Source: Hymenopus coronatus
Taxonomy: Eukaryota; Arthropoda; Insecta; Mantodea; Hymenopodidae
Length of the DNA stretch: 64,000 nucleotides
Assembly: GCA_030762935.1 (NCBI GenBank)
Contig: CM060893.1
Location: forward strand, 11,266,001 to 11,330,000
Reading direction: 5' to 3'
Below are positions 24,001 to 34,544 of the stretch, piece by piece. Each line of letters starts with the position of its first letter. The first letter of the stretch is position 1. The translations under genes were made by a program, and so were the position numbers. The notes under the pieces are model-generated. The model saw only the letters and a list, made by a program, of their open reading frames with translations. It did not search any database and had not been told where the DNA came from.

Positions 24001-25035
24001 ATGCCCCTTGTTAGATCAGCCACCATATATTTGGGGAAGTTTGAATCTGCTTTCATCTCTGTAGCTCACTCTTATGCTTTAAAGGAGACATATGAAAATT
24101 TAAAGCTTTTGTTACAAAAACTGCAGTACAAATACCACCTAAACTGTGAGATTTCAAGATTATTGGACTATTACTTGATCAGCAAGCTGCTGGTTTCACA
24201 AAATACCCTTGTCTCTTATGTGAATGAGATAGAAGAGCTAGGTCGGAACACTGGCAAAAGGAACAGTGGCCATGCAGGAATAATTTAATATCAGACGAAA
24301 AAAATATAAAAAGTGAAAAATTAGGCTTGATGAAACACTTTGTTAAAACTCTAGAGACAGTGAGTGCTTTAAATACATTTGTGCTACTTTTCCTTCATTA
24401 TCCGACACAAATGAAAGTTGGCGTATTTGATGGCCCACAAATTCGAAAACTGATAATGAAGTCAGTTGGAGAATACTATGAGTCAAGATACTATGCCTAG
24501 AATTCTTTCACAATGCATTGTGAAGGACAAAGATCCTCAAAAACACAATGCAGTGTTTCCAGTCTCTCTCTCCCCTAAACCAACTTTATATTCATAGAAA
24601 GCCATAGTGTGGAAATGCTCTCACTATAGATCCATTCAAGCATCTGGCATTGCAATACCTGCATGTATATAATACACAACAGGACTGATGTTGCACATTG
24701 ATAGGCATACTCAGGCTTGATATCAATTCTTTCTAAGATCCAAATTATGTTAGCATTGAAAGTGATACTATAAAAATTAAAATAGACTGGTTGGAATATG
24801 AGTGTCAAAGTATATTCTTTATTTCCCATCTAAATTATTTCCTTCATAATTTAGGAGATTTTGCTGAGAAAAAGAATGAAGGATTTCACCAGTATATAAA
24901 AAATGTGGAAATAGGTATCAAGGGAAGCGGAGTGTTAACATGTTGGCTGACTACTGTTGGATGTTAAAAAGGGGCTGCTCTGAACAACATGCAAGAAGGT
25001 TAAAGAGGAGAAAATTTGAAATGCAATTATTGAGG
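24001..25035 (+). pseudogene. Relic of a repeated arthropod protein family of unknown function
   Basis: An ORF starts MPLVRSATIYLGKFESAFIS at 24001. Further frames downstream give KLGLMKHFVKTL (about 24330), KVGVFDGPQIRKLI (about 24415) and, after an interruption, DFAEKKNEGFHQYIK (24858-24903) and MLADYCWMLKRG (about 24940). These blocks occur in this order in uncharacterised proteins found in many copies in invertebrate genomes (the 'FLCLWDSR' proteins). The middle part carrying that motif is missing here. A repeat (24507-24727) interrupts it, and several stops and shifts are present. Probably a transposon-derived or retrocopied gene; the biochemical role is unknown. Confidence 0.6.
24507..24727. 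repeat. Dispersed repeat, copy 1
   Basis: Starts caatgcattgtgaaggaca and shares about 220 bp of near-identical sequence with 28071-28283, ending around tgatgttgc.cattgata.gcata. It interrupts the pseudogene at 24001-25035, so it is a younger insertion of an unclassified element. Confidence 0.85.
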
Positions 25036-25269
25036 TAAGATTATGAATGTGTTTATAATTATTATTCGGAAATGATTAATTAGTGGCAAATAAATTCTGG
25101 CCAAATTGTTGAAAGTAATTTTTATTATGTTTCACACAGCAATAATTTCGTTTCTAATTATTGATAAATATTTTGAAAACCTAATGTGGTGGGAGAAAAT
25201 GGAGATCATTTTTTAATTCAGCATAAAAAATTATTTTAGAATCAGCTACCAGATTTACAAAAACAAAAA
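25036..25269. other. Nothing recognised
   Basis: AT-rich spacer between two relics. Confidence 0.3.
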
Positions 25270-26110
25270 ACAAAGCTGAATGATGTAGTTTTTACCCCTT
25301 ACGATACAAGACATGGTCCAGCTACATTAATGCCCAAAAATTGGAAAGGTGCTCTTTATTATACTGCTTGAACTTGTCTCCTGGTTTGTAACCAACAATT
25401 TGCATCACAAACATGATGGTAGCACAACTTCTCAGTATCTGCCAGTAGCTTTAACCAGTAATACCTTTGATGGAGCTTAAGGATGGTTTGGTTGATACCA
25501 AGATGCTCTTCTGAAAAACCTACCAGTACTTCCCTCAGGACTTCTAACACCTTACTCCAAGGAAAGATGAACTGCTCTTTTTGGGTGTTCCATCATCGCA
25601 CTCCGAAACTCTAAATAGTACATAATCTGTCTTCAATAAGTTCTATTAGGCTCAGTAAGACACACCTCACCTGGATGTGGTTTACCCACTTGATCTAGTT
25701 CCTGCCTCCACTTGGGATCCATCAGCTGCTCCATTTTCAGGCACTGCCAAAATCACACAGACAGCAATCTATGCTCCTTCTTCACCTAGTGCAGCGTCCT
25801 CTGTACAGCGTCTTCTTCACATAGCATCCATATGAGTCGCTCCTTCCTTTCTGATGTGACATTGCACATTTGGACCTTCTGAGCACAACAGGCTGTCTAG
25901 CCCTCCAGGCTCTTGAAATTCAACTACCTGGTCAGGGCAGAGTGGGCAGTCCTCAGATGGAATGGCTGACTGTCAGATCCTCTGGAAATTTTCTTTACTA
26001 CTGCCAGGCTCTTTTCTGCCTTGGTAGGTGTGTTACTGTAGTGATCTACTACCTGCTTCTGGCCCTCCTGAACCTGGAAGGCAATGCCTCCAAAAAAAAC
26101 TGCCACAGAT
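25270..26110 (-). mobile_element. Ty3/Gypsy pol relic (RNase H - integrase zinc-binding domain)
   Basis: The minus strand carries an RNase H block SQPFHLRTAHSALTR plus NFKSLEG (26000-25900), then VLEVLREVLVGF...HLGINQTILKLHQRYYWL (25555-25460), the H2C2-type integrase N-terminal region, then FLGINVAGPC (about 25330), the start of the integrase core. It is colinear with the copy at 19780-21095 but diverged, and is broken by stops. Confidence 0.68.
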
Positions 26111-26204
26111 TGTGAAAATTGTAAGATAAGTGCATTGCAAATGCTGCTTTATGTGCGTGGAACACACTTCTTGCCATTTTTTACCATATGTAAGGCTGGT
26201 ATTC

Positions 26205-26359
26205 TTCAGTCAGACTTGTCATTTCCCATAATGAATTAAATTATGGGATTTCAAACATAAATCTGTTTTTAAAATTTCATAATTATGTAGCCTTTTGTGC
26301 CAATGAATTAAATTATACTGTTTCCAAGTGATTGGCACAATAAATCACTTCTCAAAATT
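26205..26359 (-). pseudogene. Decayed extra fingers downstream of the ZNF-B stop codon
   Basis: Continuing past the ZNF-B stop on the minus strand, two more 28-codon finger footprints can be seen. Remnants include a KQYNLIH block and a LKSHNLIHYGK block, each on the nucleotide pattern gaattaaattat that encodes HNLIH in intact fingers. Frameshifts and stops break them. The ancestral array was therefore longer. Confidence 0.6.
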
Positions 26360-27491
26360 TCAAATTTGTGTTGTGCTTTGCCCACCATGAATTAAATTAT
26401 GCCGTTTCAAATTTGGCAAGAGAGTAAATCTCCTTTCACAAATTTCACACTTGTGTGGCTTTTTCCCTTCATGAATTAAATTATGACTTTTCAAAGATGA
26501 TAATCGAGTAAATCTCTTTTCACAGATTTCACACTTGTGTGGCTTTTTGCCCACATGAATTACATTATGTGATTTCAAGTGTGTCAACTGAGTAAAACTC
26601 TTCTCACAGATTTCACATGTATATGGCTTTTTGCCGTCATGAATTAAAATGTGACGTTTCAGGGATGACAACTGAGTAAACCTCTTGTCACAAATTTTAC
26701 ATTCATGAGGCTTTTTACCCTCATGAATTAAATAATGCATTTTTAAATATGACTTACCAGTAAAGCTCTTCTCACAAATCTCACATTTATGTGGCTTTTT
26801 GCCCTCATGAATTAAATAATGATGTTTTAAATCTGACAAACCAGTATATCTCTTCTCACAAATTTCACATTTGTATGACTGTTTACCCACATGAATTAAG
26901 CTATGCACTTTCAAAAGTGACAAATGAATAAATGTCTTTTCACAAATTTTGCATTTGTGTACCTTTTTATCCTCATGTAATAAAGTATGCCGTTTCAAAG
27001 CTGACAATTCCGTAAATCCCCGCTTACAAGTTTCACATATGTGCGGCTTTTCGCCCCCATGGATTAAATGATGCCTTTTCAAATGAGATAAGCGAGAATA
27101 TTTCTTATCACAAATTTCACATTTGTGTGGCTTTATTCCTTCATGAATTAAATTATGGGTATTCAAGTTTGATAATCGAGTAAATTTTTTCCCACAAATC
27201 TCACACTTGTATGACCTTTTGCCCTCATGAATTGTAAGCTTTTGTTTTGAGTATGAAGCTTTCCTGTACGTTTTTCCACAATCATCATATGTTCTAGATT
27301 GTTCTGAGAAACTGTTCCTTTCTGCTGAATCCTCTTTAATGATATCACTTCTTTGACCTTTGGAATTTCTGGTAAGTTTACATTCAGGACTACCCATTCC
27401 TATACAGAAACTTATACCTTTTCCCAACTCTTCAGCAGAGGATGATGGTGATTTAAAACTGCTCTCACCACAAAGTGCTTCCATGGATGAG
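26360..27491 (-). CDS. ZNF-B finger exon: C2H2 zinc-finger protein, 10 fingers
   Basis: Last coding exon of ZNF-B, starting after the acceptor acatttcag (minus strand). The first codon is split with the 32-nt exon (AG+C). The pre-finger region has EALCGESSFKSPSSSAEEL and SEQSRTYDDCGKTY blocks shared with paralogues. Ten C2H2 fingers follow in 28-residue steps, all with C-x2-C-x12-H-x3-H intact, ending IHGGQSTTQI-stop. Recognition-helix residues (-1,2,3,6) run RSNT, RSHR, ESAR, HSLV, GSDH, GSYM, QSSR, QTHS, RSSS, LPNR. Scaffold positions (L at 1, S at 2, L at 4, K at 5) are nearly constant. Predicted nuclear DNA-binding factor. The internal ATG at 27484 is not needed as a start because upstream exons supply it. 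Total predicted protein is 542 residues. Confidence 0.9.
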
Positions 27492-27589
27492 CTGAAATGT
27501 TGAAATATTTATCACAATTAAAAGAAAATAAAAGCTTTAAAAAACCTGAAAACAGTGTATGTTAACAATAGCTGAATGGACTGTCTTTA

Positions 27590-27665
27590 TTGTCTGGTAT
27601 TTAGCATGCTAGTCTGAATCAATAGGTCTGGGTTCCATTTCCTGTGCAGATAGAGAAATTCCTTT
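27590..27665 (+). mobile_element. Old tRNA-like SINE relic in ZNF-B intron
   Basis: A plus-strand tRNA-like head, gtctggtatttagcatgct and gtctgggttccatttcctg, is antisense to ZNF-B and 100-175 nt upstream of its finger exon. It aligns with the relics in ZNF-A (14600-14690) and ZNF-C (56000-56085). Confidence 0.6.
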
Positions 27666-27859
27666 AGCAAGACTATTCCGTGTCATTCCTAGTTTTGATG
27701 TTTAATTAGCACCATGAATGTAAGTAATTTTATATTCAAGGGGGGGGGGACAAATATTTACAGCATCAATTTGATAACCTCTATACCCTTAATTAACTAC
27801 AAAAGTATTTATCGTATCAAACAGATTTTTACAAAATGCAGATAACAGCCTGTTTAATT

Positions 27860-28065
27860 CAATGTTCTACTTTTATTCTTGGATGGCGTGCATTAAGGTA
27901 GATAGAGGTGCTTTCTTTAATACATAAATTTTATGAGGATAATCATATTCCCATAACATATGCTCTGCTTTCACTACATTTTCATTCATTGTTGCTGAAG
28001 CTGACCATCTTGCATGGTCTTCGTCTTCGACAGAATCCCATACTCTTCTAAATTCTACAAACCAT
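27860..28065 (-). mobile_element. mariner transposase N-terminal fragment
   Basis: The minus strand encodes RRVWDSVEDEDHARWSAS followed by ATMNENVVKAEHML. This resembles the 'RFxxGRxxVxDDxRxGRPxTxTTxENVxxVxxM' stretch of mariner transposases. Short and mutated; the assignment rests on this motif alone. Confidence 0.45.
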
Positions 28066-28070
28066 CAATA

Positions 28071-28283
28071 AACAATGCATTGTGAAGGACAAAGATCCTC
28101 AAAAACACAATGCAGTGTTTCCGGCCTCTCTCTCCCCTAAACCAACTTTATATTCATAGTAAGCCATAGTGTGGAAATGGTCTCACTACAGATCCATTCT
28201 AGCATCTGGCATAGCAACACCTGCATGTATATAATACACAACAGGACTGATGTTGCCCATTGATAAGCATAGGCTTGATATCT
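28071..28283. repeat. Dispersed repeat, copy 2
   Basis: Near-identical to 24507-24727 over about 215 bp. Both copies begin caatgcattgtgaagg. No coding domain or terminal structure was identified. Confidence 0.85.
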
Positions 28284-28974
28284 CAATGTCAATCTAGAGC
28301 CAGCAAGAACTGTGTCAGCTTACCACATCCCATTGATGTCAATTCCCAAAACTTTCAAGTGATCCTCATGTTTATCAGAGTTTTTTAAGATTAAAGAAAT
28401 AAGTTTTGATTGCTAGATTTTTAGTAACAATGCATCAATTTTACTGAAGCTGTTTTGTAAAAAAAAAAAAAAAATCAGAGCATTCTAGATAACTTTATTC
28501 CTTCACATTAATGTCTATAAAAAGAAAACCCATTCACTTGTAACAGCAAAAGAGTTTATAAATAAGCAAGTAGGTAACTTTATTTCTGAAACTGAAATTG
28601 ATATTAGAGTAGTTTTTTTACAATGGGTTTTAAAGGAATCATTCTCCTATCAATCAATTATCACTGTAATGCTAGAACTCAAAAGATCCAAACTCAAGAA
28701 AAAAGCCATAGATGTCAAGCTATTGGGGCCTAGTTATTACTTAAATCTAATACCTTCAACTTAATTTCTTTGCATATTTACTTCTTTGACCATTTACTTC
28801 AGTTTGTCATTATGCTTTTTCTGTGTGAGGTTCCACGGTAACATTTATAACTTGATTTTCCAAGATTGCAAGTTTCCTCCAAGATGTAATAAAACTGTAA
28901 TTCCATAGCAGCATGCAAGACTTGATTTTTAGAGGTATTAGTTGCAGAAAATGTGCCAAATTTTGTGACTCCAT
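28284..28974. other. Intronic AT-rich sequence, nothing recognised
   Basis: No supported features except possible outlying units of the tandem array that follows. Confidence 0.3.
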
Positions 28975-29351
28975 GAATCATATGAGACTTACATTTTTAA
29001 GTTCCTAAGTCTGCTAAAATGGAAAAAATTATAAGGGCCTCAATGGAAACATGTCGAATGAGCATTTTAATGTCCCAAATTAACTAAAATATGTAGTAAT
29101 ATATTATGTGACTCCAGGTAAAATATGAGGTCACAAGTATCCTACAATATGTGTAATTACGCATGGCTTTACGATAATATATGAGTCTTGAATTTGTAAC
29201 TTCCCAAGTATGGTAAAATGTGTATTATGTGTGATAACATCAGATAACATGGATGATAACATCAGACTTGCATGATCTCAAGTTTGCTACAATATGCATG
29301 CCTAAATAGTAACATGAGAGTCCTGTGTTGATTTTGTCCCTTATTTTGCTA
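28975..29351. repeat. Degenerate tandem array, period about 60-70 bp
   Basis: Repeated anchors of the type 'cccaagtxtgctaaaatatg' recur near 29010, 29080, 29137, 29206, 29278 and 29340, separated by variants of gataacatgagacttg. A family A SINE inserted at the right end; part of a further unit (tattttgctatat) lies beyond it at 29649. Confidence 0.55.
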
Positions 29352-29648
29352 CAAAATGGAAATGACGTGCTATTTATGGATGCCCTTTAACTACTGTGGC
29401 TCTCAGTGTTCCATTCTAAATTGAGTGTGAAAGGCCACTAAATTTTGCTCATAGGTTTCTCTATCAGACTTGAGGTTCTTTTACATGCCCTAAATCTGAC
29501 ACAGGACCAACGGCTTTACTTCCCTTCCGAAGGAAGCCATGCTAAGGATTTTTACATCCAAAAAAATCCATTGTCCCCCACCAGGTTTGAACCCACAATC
29601 TTGAGTACATGAAGTTAGCATGGTAACCATTACACCATGGAGGGCGAC
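29352..29648 (-). mobile_element. tRNA-derived SINE, family A
   Basis: Full-length copy with its tRNA head at the right (ccatggtgtaatggttaccatg on the minus strand). A perfect 10-bp duplication, tattttgcta, flanks it at 29342-29351 and 29649-29658. Confidence 0.87.
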
Positions 29649-29663
29649 TATTTTGCTATATTA

Positions 29664-29960
29664 TAGCTTTTGTGTGGCTCAGTAGTATACGCCCCTCAGG
29701 AAACAGACACTGCCAATGCATTCCTGGAGTCAACTATTAAGGGATTTCCCCAACCTTGAAAAGGCCAGTAACCTATCAACTCAGGTTTGATCCCAAGCGA
29801 CCACATGTGAAATTTATGGTGGACAAAAGTTTATCAAGTTTTTCCAGTTTCCCCCACCATTGCTGCATCTTCTTTTCTGTATCACCAGCATCATTGCCTG
29901 TGGTGCCACAATTAGTAAAATGCTGGTGTTAAAACTACAATAAGAAAAAAAAACACTACC
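29664..29960 (+). mobile_element. tRNA-derived SINE, family B
   Basis: Contains gtttgatcccaagcgacca (B box), a body (gaaatttatggtggacaaa ... atcaccagcatcattgcctg) and a 3' end gtgccacaattagtaaaatgctggtgttaaaact. The same body recurs at 44614-44790, 57603-57815 and 58095-58335. About 80 bp of extra sequence separates the A-box and B-box regions in this copy. Confidence 0.7.
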
Positions 29961-30774
29961 ACAATGACCTACTTTGCAGAGAGGCATCTTTTTTAACATT
30001 GCATTGATTTTGTTACAATAACATAAAATTGTTTTTATTTAATAATGAATATATATAAATTGTTTGAACTAATATTACAAAATATATTTGTTTACTGTTT
30101 TAATGCACTTAATAAAATATATTGTATTTTCTGTGAAGAAATATAAATTGTGGAACTAGTATTACAAAAATATTCTTTATTGTTATTTATAAACAATAAT
30201 AAAGTATAATATATGAATATTAAAATCTTAAATGTGAATACACTATTTTAAAATGTTTACATTTATTATTTTGAACAATTTACAATTTTTATCAGTATTT
30301 GTAATACTTAGTTTTGTTTTAGACCAATATTGATAAATATTTTAATTATTGAACACAATGAACTGTAGATTCCACATGTCCCTAACTGCTTCTTCTATAT
30401 TGTTTGAATCGTATAGCTTTTGTTGAATATATGCATCTATCTCTCTCTTCTTTTAGCTCTCGAGTCTCCAATAAAATATTCTAAGTGGGAAAAGTTATAA
30501 TGAACTAACTTTTTTCTCTATTTTTGGCAATAAGGCCCCTACTAATACTTGTTGATTGTCTTCTTTTTTTTAAAATTTTATGGTTTCCAAATCATATCAT
30601 GAGCTGGTCTATACAATATCTGTTGGATTTTATAGTCAGTCATGCTTCTTCTGCCAGCAGATTCAATCTGAAAAGTCAAAAATAGATATTAAATATTCTG
30701 TTCTTTTTGTTTCATCATTTTCAAGATGTTTTCCCACTTAGATTTAAACTATTTTTGTTTTGTCGTAATATTTT
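29961..30774. other. Very AT-rich intronic sequence
   Basis: Nothing coding or structured was recognised. Confidence 0.35.
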
Positions 30775-32203
30775 ACGAGGGTTGATTAAGAACTTATGGG
30801 AACTATTTATTTCCCAAATAGGCACCGACATGGAACATTTAGTATATATGGTTGAAAATATGTTGAAAGACCTTCTGAATGTTTTCACCAGATGGGGTAT
30901 GGATGCAGGTATCTCTGGAAAATAATAGGCCAAACAAAACATTTTGACATTGTTTTATTGTCGTACAATCTGTTTAACTCATTACAAACTCTTCAGCTGT
31001 TTAGGATCCTTCAAAGTAGTCTCCTCCATTGTCCACAGTTTGTTACTAGCGATGGGGAGGACAGACAATACCATCAGCTGCACGAGTCTCCTTAGTATGA
31101 GCAATTCCATGCCAAGCAGCAATTTCAATGTCATGTGTTAGCAAAGCGTTTCCCACAGATTGATTTCTTCAGGTTAGGTATGAGATCAAAGTTACAAGGA
31201 CTAAGATTGGGCGAGTATGGAGGATGCGGCAACACTTCCCATCCTCAATGCTGTAAACAATGTGTTATGATCTCTGCTGTGTGTGGTTTAGCGCTATTGT
31301 GTAGGATTATAGCATTGTCCAACAGTTCCAGATGTCTCTCTCATACTGCACTGCGAAGACGATGCCACAGAAATCTCAAGTAATACTGCACATTTACAGT
31401 TTGGTCCTGAGGAACTGAATGACACTAACACACCTTGAAAGTCATAAGCCAATATGATCATCAGCCTTGTGGGTGATGGATTTTGTCGTAGCTTATATCT
31501 CCATGGTGATCCAGGATGATCCCGTTCATTGGATTCTCACTTCCATTCAATCACATTTCATCAATTGCAATGATGCAGTTGAGCATACAGCTTCCTTCAC
31601 AGTGAAATCTTTCCAGGTTGATGTGACACTTCTCATATTGCGTCTACTTCTCTACCTCAGGTATATGATGCGGTACCCACTTTGCAGCAATCTTCCGCAC
31701 ATTTAAGTCCTGCTGTAGGGTTAAGCGCACTGTGGAAGAAGGAATACCTGTATGCTGGGCTAATCCCAGCACAGTCCAGCAGCTGTCATCTTCAAGGCAC
31801 TGGTCAATAACAGCCACCAAAAGTCCACTGCGAGGCAGGTCAGCAGTTGACTCTCTTCCTGCTTTGAAGGCCAACCTTGCCACTGAACAATAGGGTAAAG
31901 CTCGATTACCCAGTGCTTGCTGCAGCTTCGCATGGCATTCATGTGCACTGCAGCCGCGGAGCACAGCTATCTTTATGTACAAACGTTGTTTAGCTTTGGT
32001 TACTTACATTATGCCCCGCTATCAGCAAATGACTGATGTAAAGCAGCTGTGCATGCCCAAGCCAGTGCACACATATCCCATCTGGTGCCAATATTCAGAG
32101 GTTCATGCAACATATTTTCGGATGTACATACTAAATGTTCTAAGTCAGCACCTGTTTGAGAAATAAAAAATAGTTGCCATGACTTCTTAATCGATCTTTG
32201 CAT
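30775..32203 (-). mobile_element. mariner element with long terminal inverted repeats
   Basis: Inverted repeats of about 165-180 bp flank the element: left 30775-30940 begins acgagggttgattaagaac, and right about 32025-32203 reads the same on the minus strand (gatcgattaagaagtc). TA dinucleotides sit at both borders. The minus strand encodes a broken mariner transposase. The N-terminal HTH region is in an open segment at 31982-31644 (LPYCSVARLAFKAGRES ... CAQHTGIPSSTVRLTL-like, KWVPHHIPEVEK). Later DDE blocks include LEVLPHPPYSPNLSPCNF-like sequence near 31220. Stops downstream make it inactive. It lies inside ZNF-B intron 2, on the same strand as ZNF-B. Confidence 0.75.
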
Positions 32204-33547
32204 AATAGTTTATAAAAAAAATTAAGTGTGTCTAGATTTTGATATGATCCACAATTGACAAAAAAATCTTAATTGCTATTTTGCTACAATATTGTTTCCC
32301 AGATACATAGGATCTAAGGGACAGACATCATAACAAGCGAGTATCATCAAAAAGTACCTTGCTAATTTATACATTTTCTGCTATCTTTTCTATGCATGTA
32401 TTGCAAGAAGTGCATACACATTTAAGATTGTGTATTTTAAAAATACCAAGCGTACAGGCAGATAAATATCAATAACATAACAGACAGGTAAATTAACAAT
32501 AAAGTATCAACCTTCATGACTATAACATTGGTTCTTACTGATTAATTATTATGCTTACCTTTTATATATATTTCTGAGAAATGTTGATGCGACTCTTCCT
32601 TTTTGTTTAAAAATCTTCAAGTTTGTTCTGAAATTTCATTTAATCTTGCTGGAGAAAAAAATATGCATTCAATATTTTAATCATTGTTGTTTTTGCAAAC
32701 TTGGTATTCACAGATCCAGCTTCCTCAATTAAATATTTTTGGTCTGCTATTAACTCCTAATGTTTAGGGGCTTTGTTTCCTTCTCAATTTTGTTTAGCTG
32801 TTCCAGCATAAGACTTTCTGAAATGACATCCATTATGAATGGTTTCTTGCTGATGAGTGTCGATATTGTGTGTATTTGCAGGATCCTTTTATTTGCTTAC
32901 ATCATGTTTTTAGTATAGGTATGATTAATCCGGGTCACATTTTGCAGTACACATGTTTATCTGCTTATGAAGAAAGAAATGTATTTCATGGTAGATTTTG
33001 GGCGTGGCACCAATCATATATTCTTAATGTCTTCAGAAGAATTTGAAATATCATTTAGATAATTGCAACATACCACAATTAAATTTTTTACTTCTTTGGT
33101 TTCTTTTAAATGATGATAGAAAATATCTTTAGCAATCAGATAAAGATTGCCAAAATTTAACTACTCTTCTTCGACTACTGATATGGAAATTTGATACTGT
33201 TTCAAAATAATATATTGCGCACCAAATATGTTTTTTATGTCTAATGTTAATGCTCCTGTTAAGTTGCATTTCCATTTAAAGTTTTCTTTTTTAGAATCTG
33301 TATCTATACAGTTTATACCATGTATTAAATTTTTTTACTCCGTTCATCATAATGCCTTGATGCTCACCATATTTAAAATGACTATAAATAGATTATACAG
33401 AAACTCTCGTGAAAATATATGGTGCTTTGGATTTCAAATAGTGTTGAACCATACCCATTTACTCTAGATGACGATTTAATGTACTCTCCATCATTGTTTA
33501 GTTTTATTTGCTTAATATCTGTAGACCTGAAAAGATTAAAAACATGT
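32204..33547. other. AT-rich intronic sequence
   Basis: A few short ORFs occur (for example plus 33228-33467). Minus-strand frames around 33170-32760 look weakly coding (SNSSEDI, KPFIMDVISESLMLEQLNKI) but match no family I can name. Confidence 0.3.
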
Positions 33548-33631
33548 ATCAGATGCAGGATTTGAATCTACACTCTCTTCATAGAGAATTGTATCTTAAG
33601 TGTCATGCCTTAACCACTCAGCCAATCTGAC
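33548..33631 (-). pseudogene. tRNA-Leu(UAA)-like pseudogene
   Basis: The minus strand folds partly as a class II tRNA. The acceptor stem is gtcagat/atctgat (7 bp with one G-U), the D-arm region tggctgagtggttaaggca, the anticodon loop cttaaga (anticodon TAA), a variable-arm-like segment, and the T arm with gattcaaatc. The anticodon stem (tgaca / tacaa) has lost most of its pairing, so it is unlikely to be functional. It may be an isolated pseudogene or the head of an unrecognised SINE. Confidence 0.6.
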
Positions 33632-34512
33632 ATGTTGAAAAGGTTAAAATACTTACATTTTTATAGTGTTCGACTTAGAGCCACCTCCACCAATAAAGTG
33701 TTAGTTTAACTGCTGTTTTCTGATATTTACATCCCAGAACCACATTCCAAAACAGAACGTTAACATGTTCACCATAAAAGGTGGGATCATAAATTATATG
33801 ATCAACTACATTTGAATACCACAAAGAAAGATTTATTACATTTCTCTGAGCACAATTTAAAACAGCTATTTGTGACAACCATACACACATGAATAAGAAT
33901 TGGATGCAACAAAAGATTCTTCATAAAATTCTATTTCATCAATATTTACAACAGTGCGATCAGTTCAAATACACAGAAATTTGACAGCATTGTCCTACAC
34001 CAAAAATGTAATGAAAGATATCATCAGAAATATATGTTTTGGGACATTTTCAATTTCACACAGATTTGCGTGTGGCATAAATTAACAAAGAAAAGTCTGA
34101 TAAATAACAATTGTGTATAGCACCTTCTGAAGATAAAACAGAACACTCCACAACCAAACCAATAAGTTATGTTGAAAAGCTTTGTTTTTAATGCAAAAAT
34201 GGATATAACTATAAATAAAACATAATAATTTTAAGACATTTGAGGAAAACATCAAAGGTCTTATCTCAAATTCATTGTTAATACAGTGTGAAAATCTGTT
34301 CATTCTCATTGTTTTCCTTAATAATATTTATCTTGATGCTAATTATGCCGAGCTAAAGTTTGGTATGCAGCATCATATTGAAACTGTGTTCCTTACTATA
34401 AATCATCATATAAAAACTGTGTGTTCTTTCCATTTAGCTCATGCAATTAAGTCCCACATTGCTTAATTTAAAACAAATTATAAGCAAAATACACAAAGTG
34501 GCAGAGTCTTAC

Positions 34513-34544
34513 CTTGAAGATTTTACTGAAGGGAAGTCCTCCTC
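34513..34544 (-). CDS. ZNF-B middle exon, 32 nt
   Basis: On the minus strand, acceptor gtattacag, then 32 nt encoding E E D F P S V K S S plus two bases, then donor gtaag. Entry phase is 0 and exit phase 2, matching exon 1 (ending in a complete codon at 40251) and the finger exon (AG+C). The length equals the corresponding exons of ZNF-A and ZNF-C. It was identified by searching for the complement of the ZNF-C exon. Confidence 0.8.

Larger units (their letters stand above)
27492..34512 (-). other. ZNF-B intron 2
   Basis: A 7-kb intron between the 32-nt exon and the finger exon. It holds a SINE relic, a mariner fragment, a dispersed repeat, a tandem array, two SINEs, a mariner with long inverted repeats and a tRNA-like sequence, all listed separately. 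The donor is gtaag and the acceptor acatttcag (minus strand). Confidence 0.7.
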
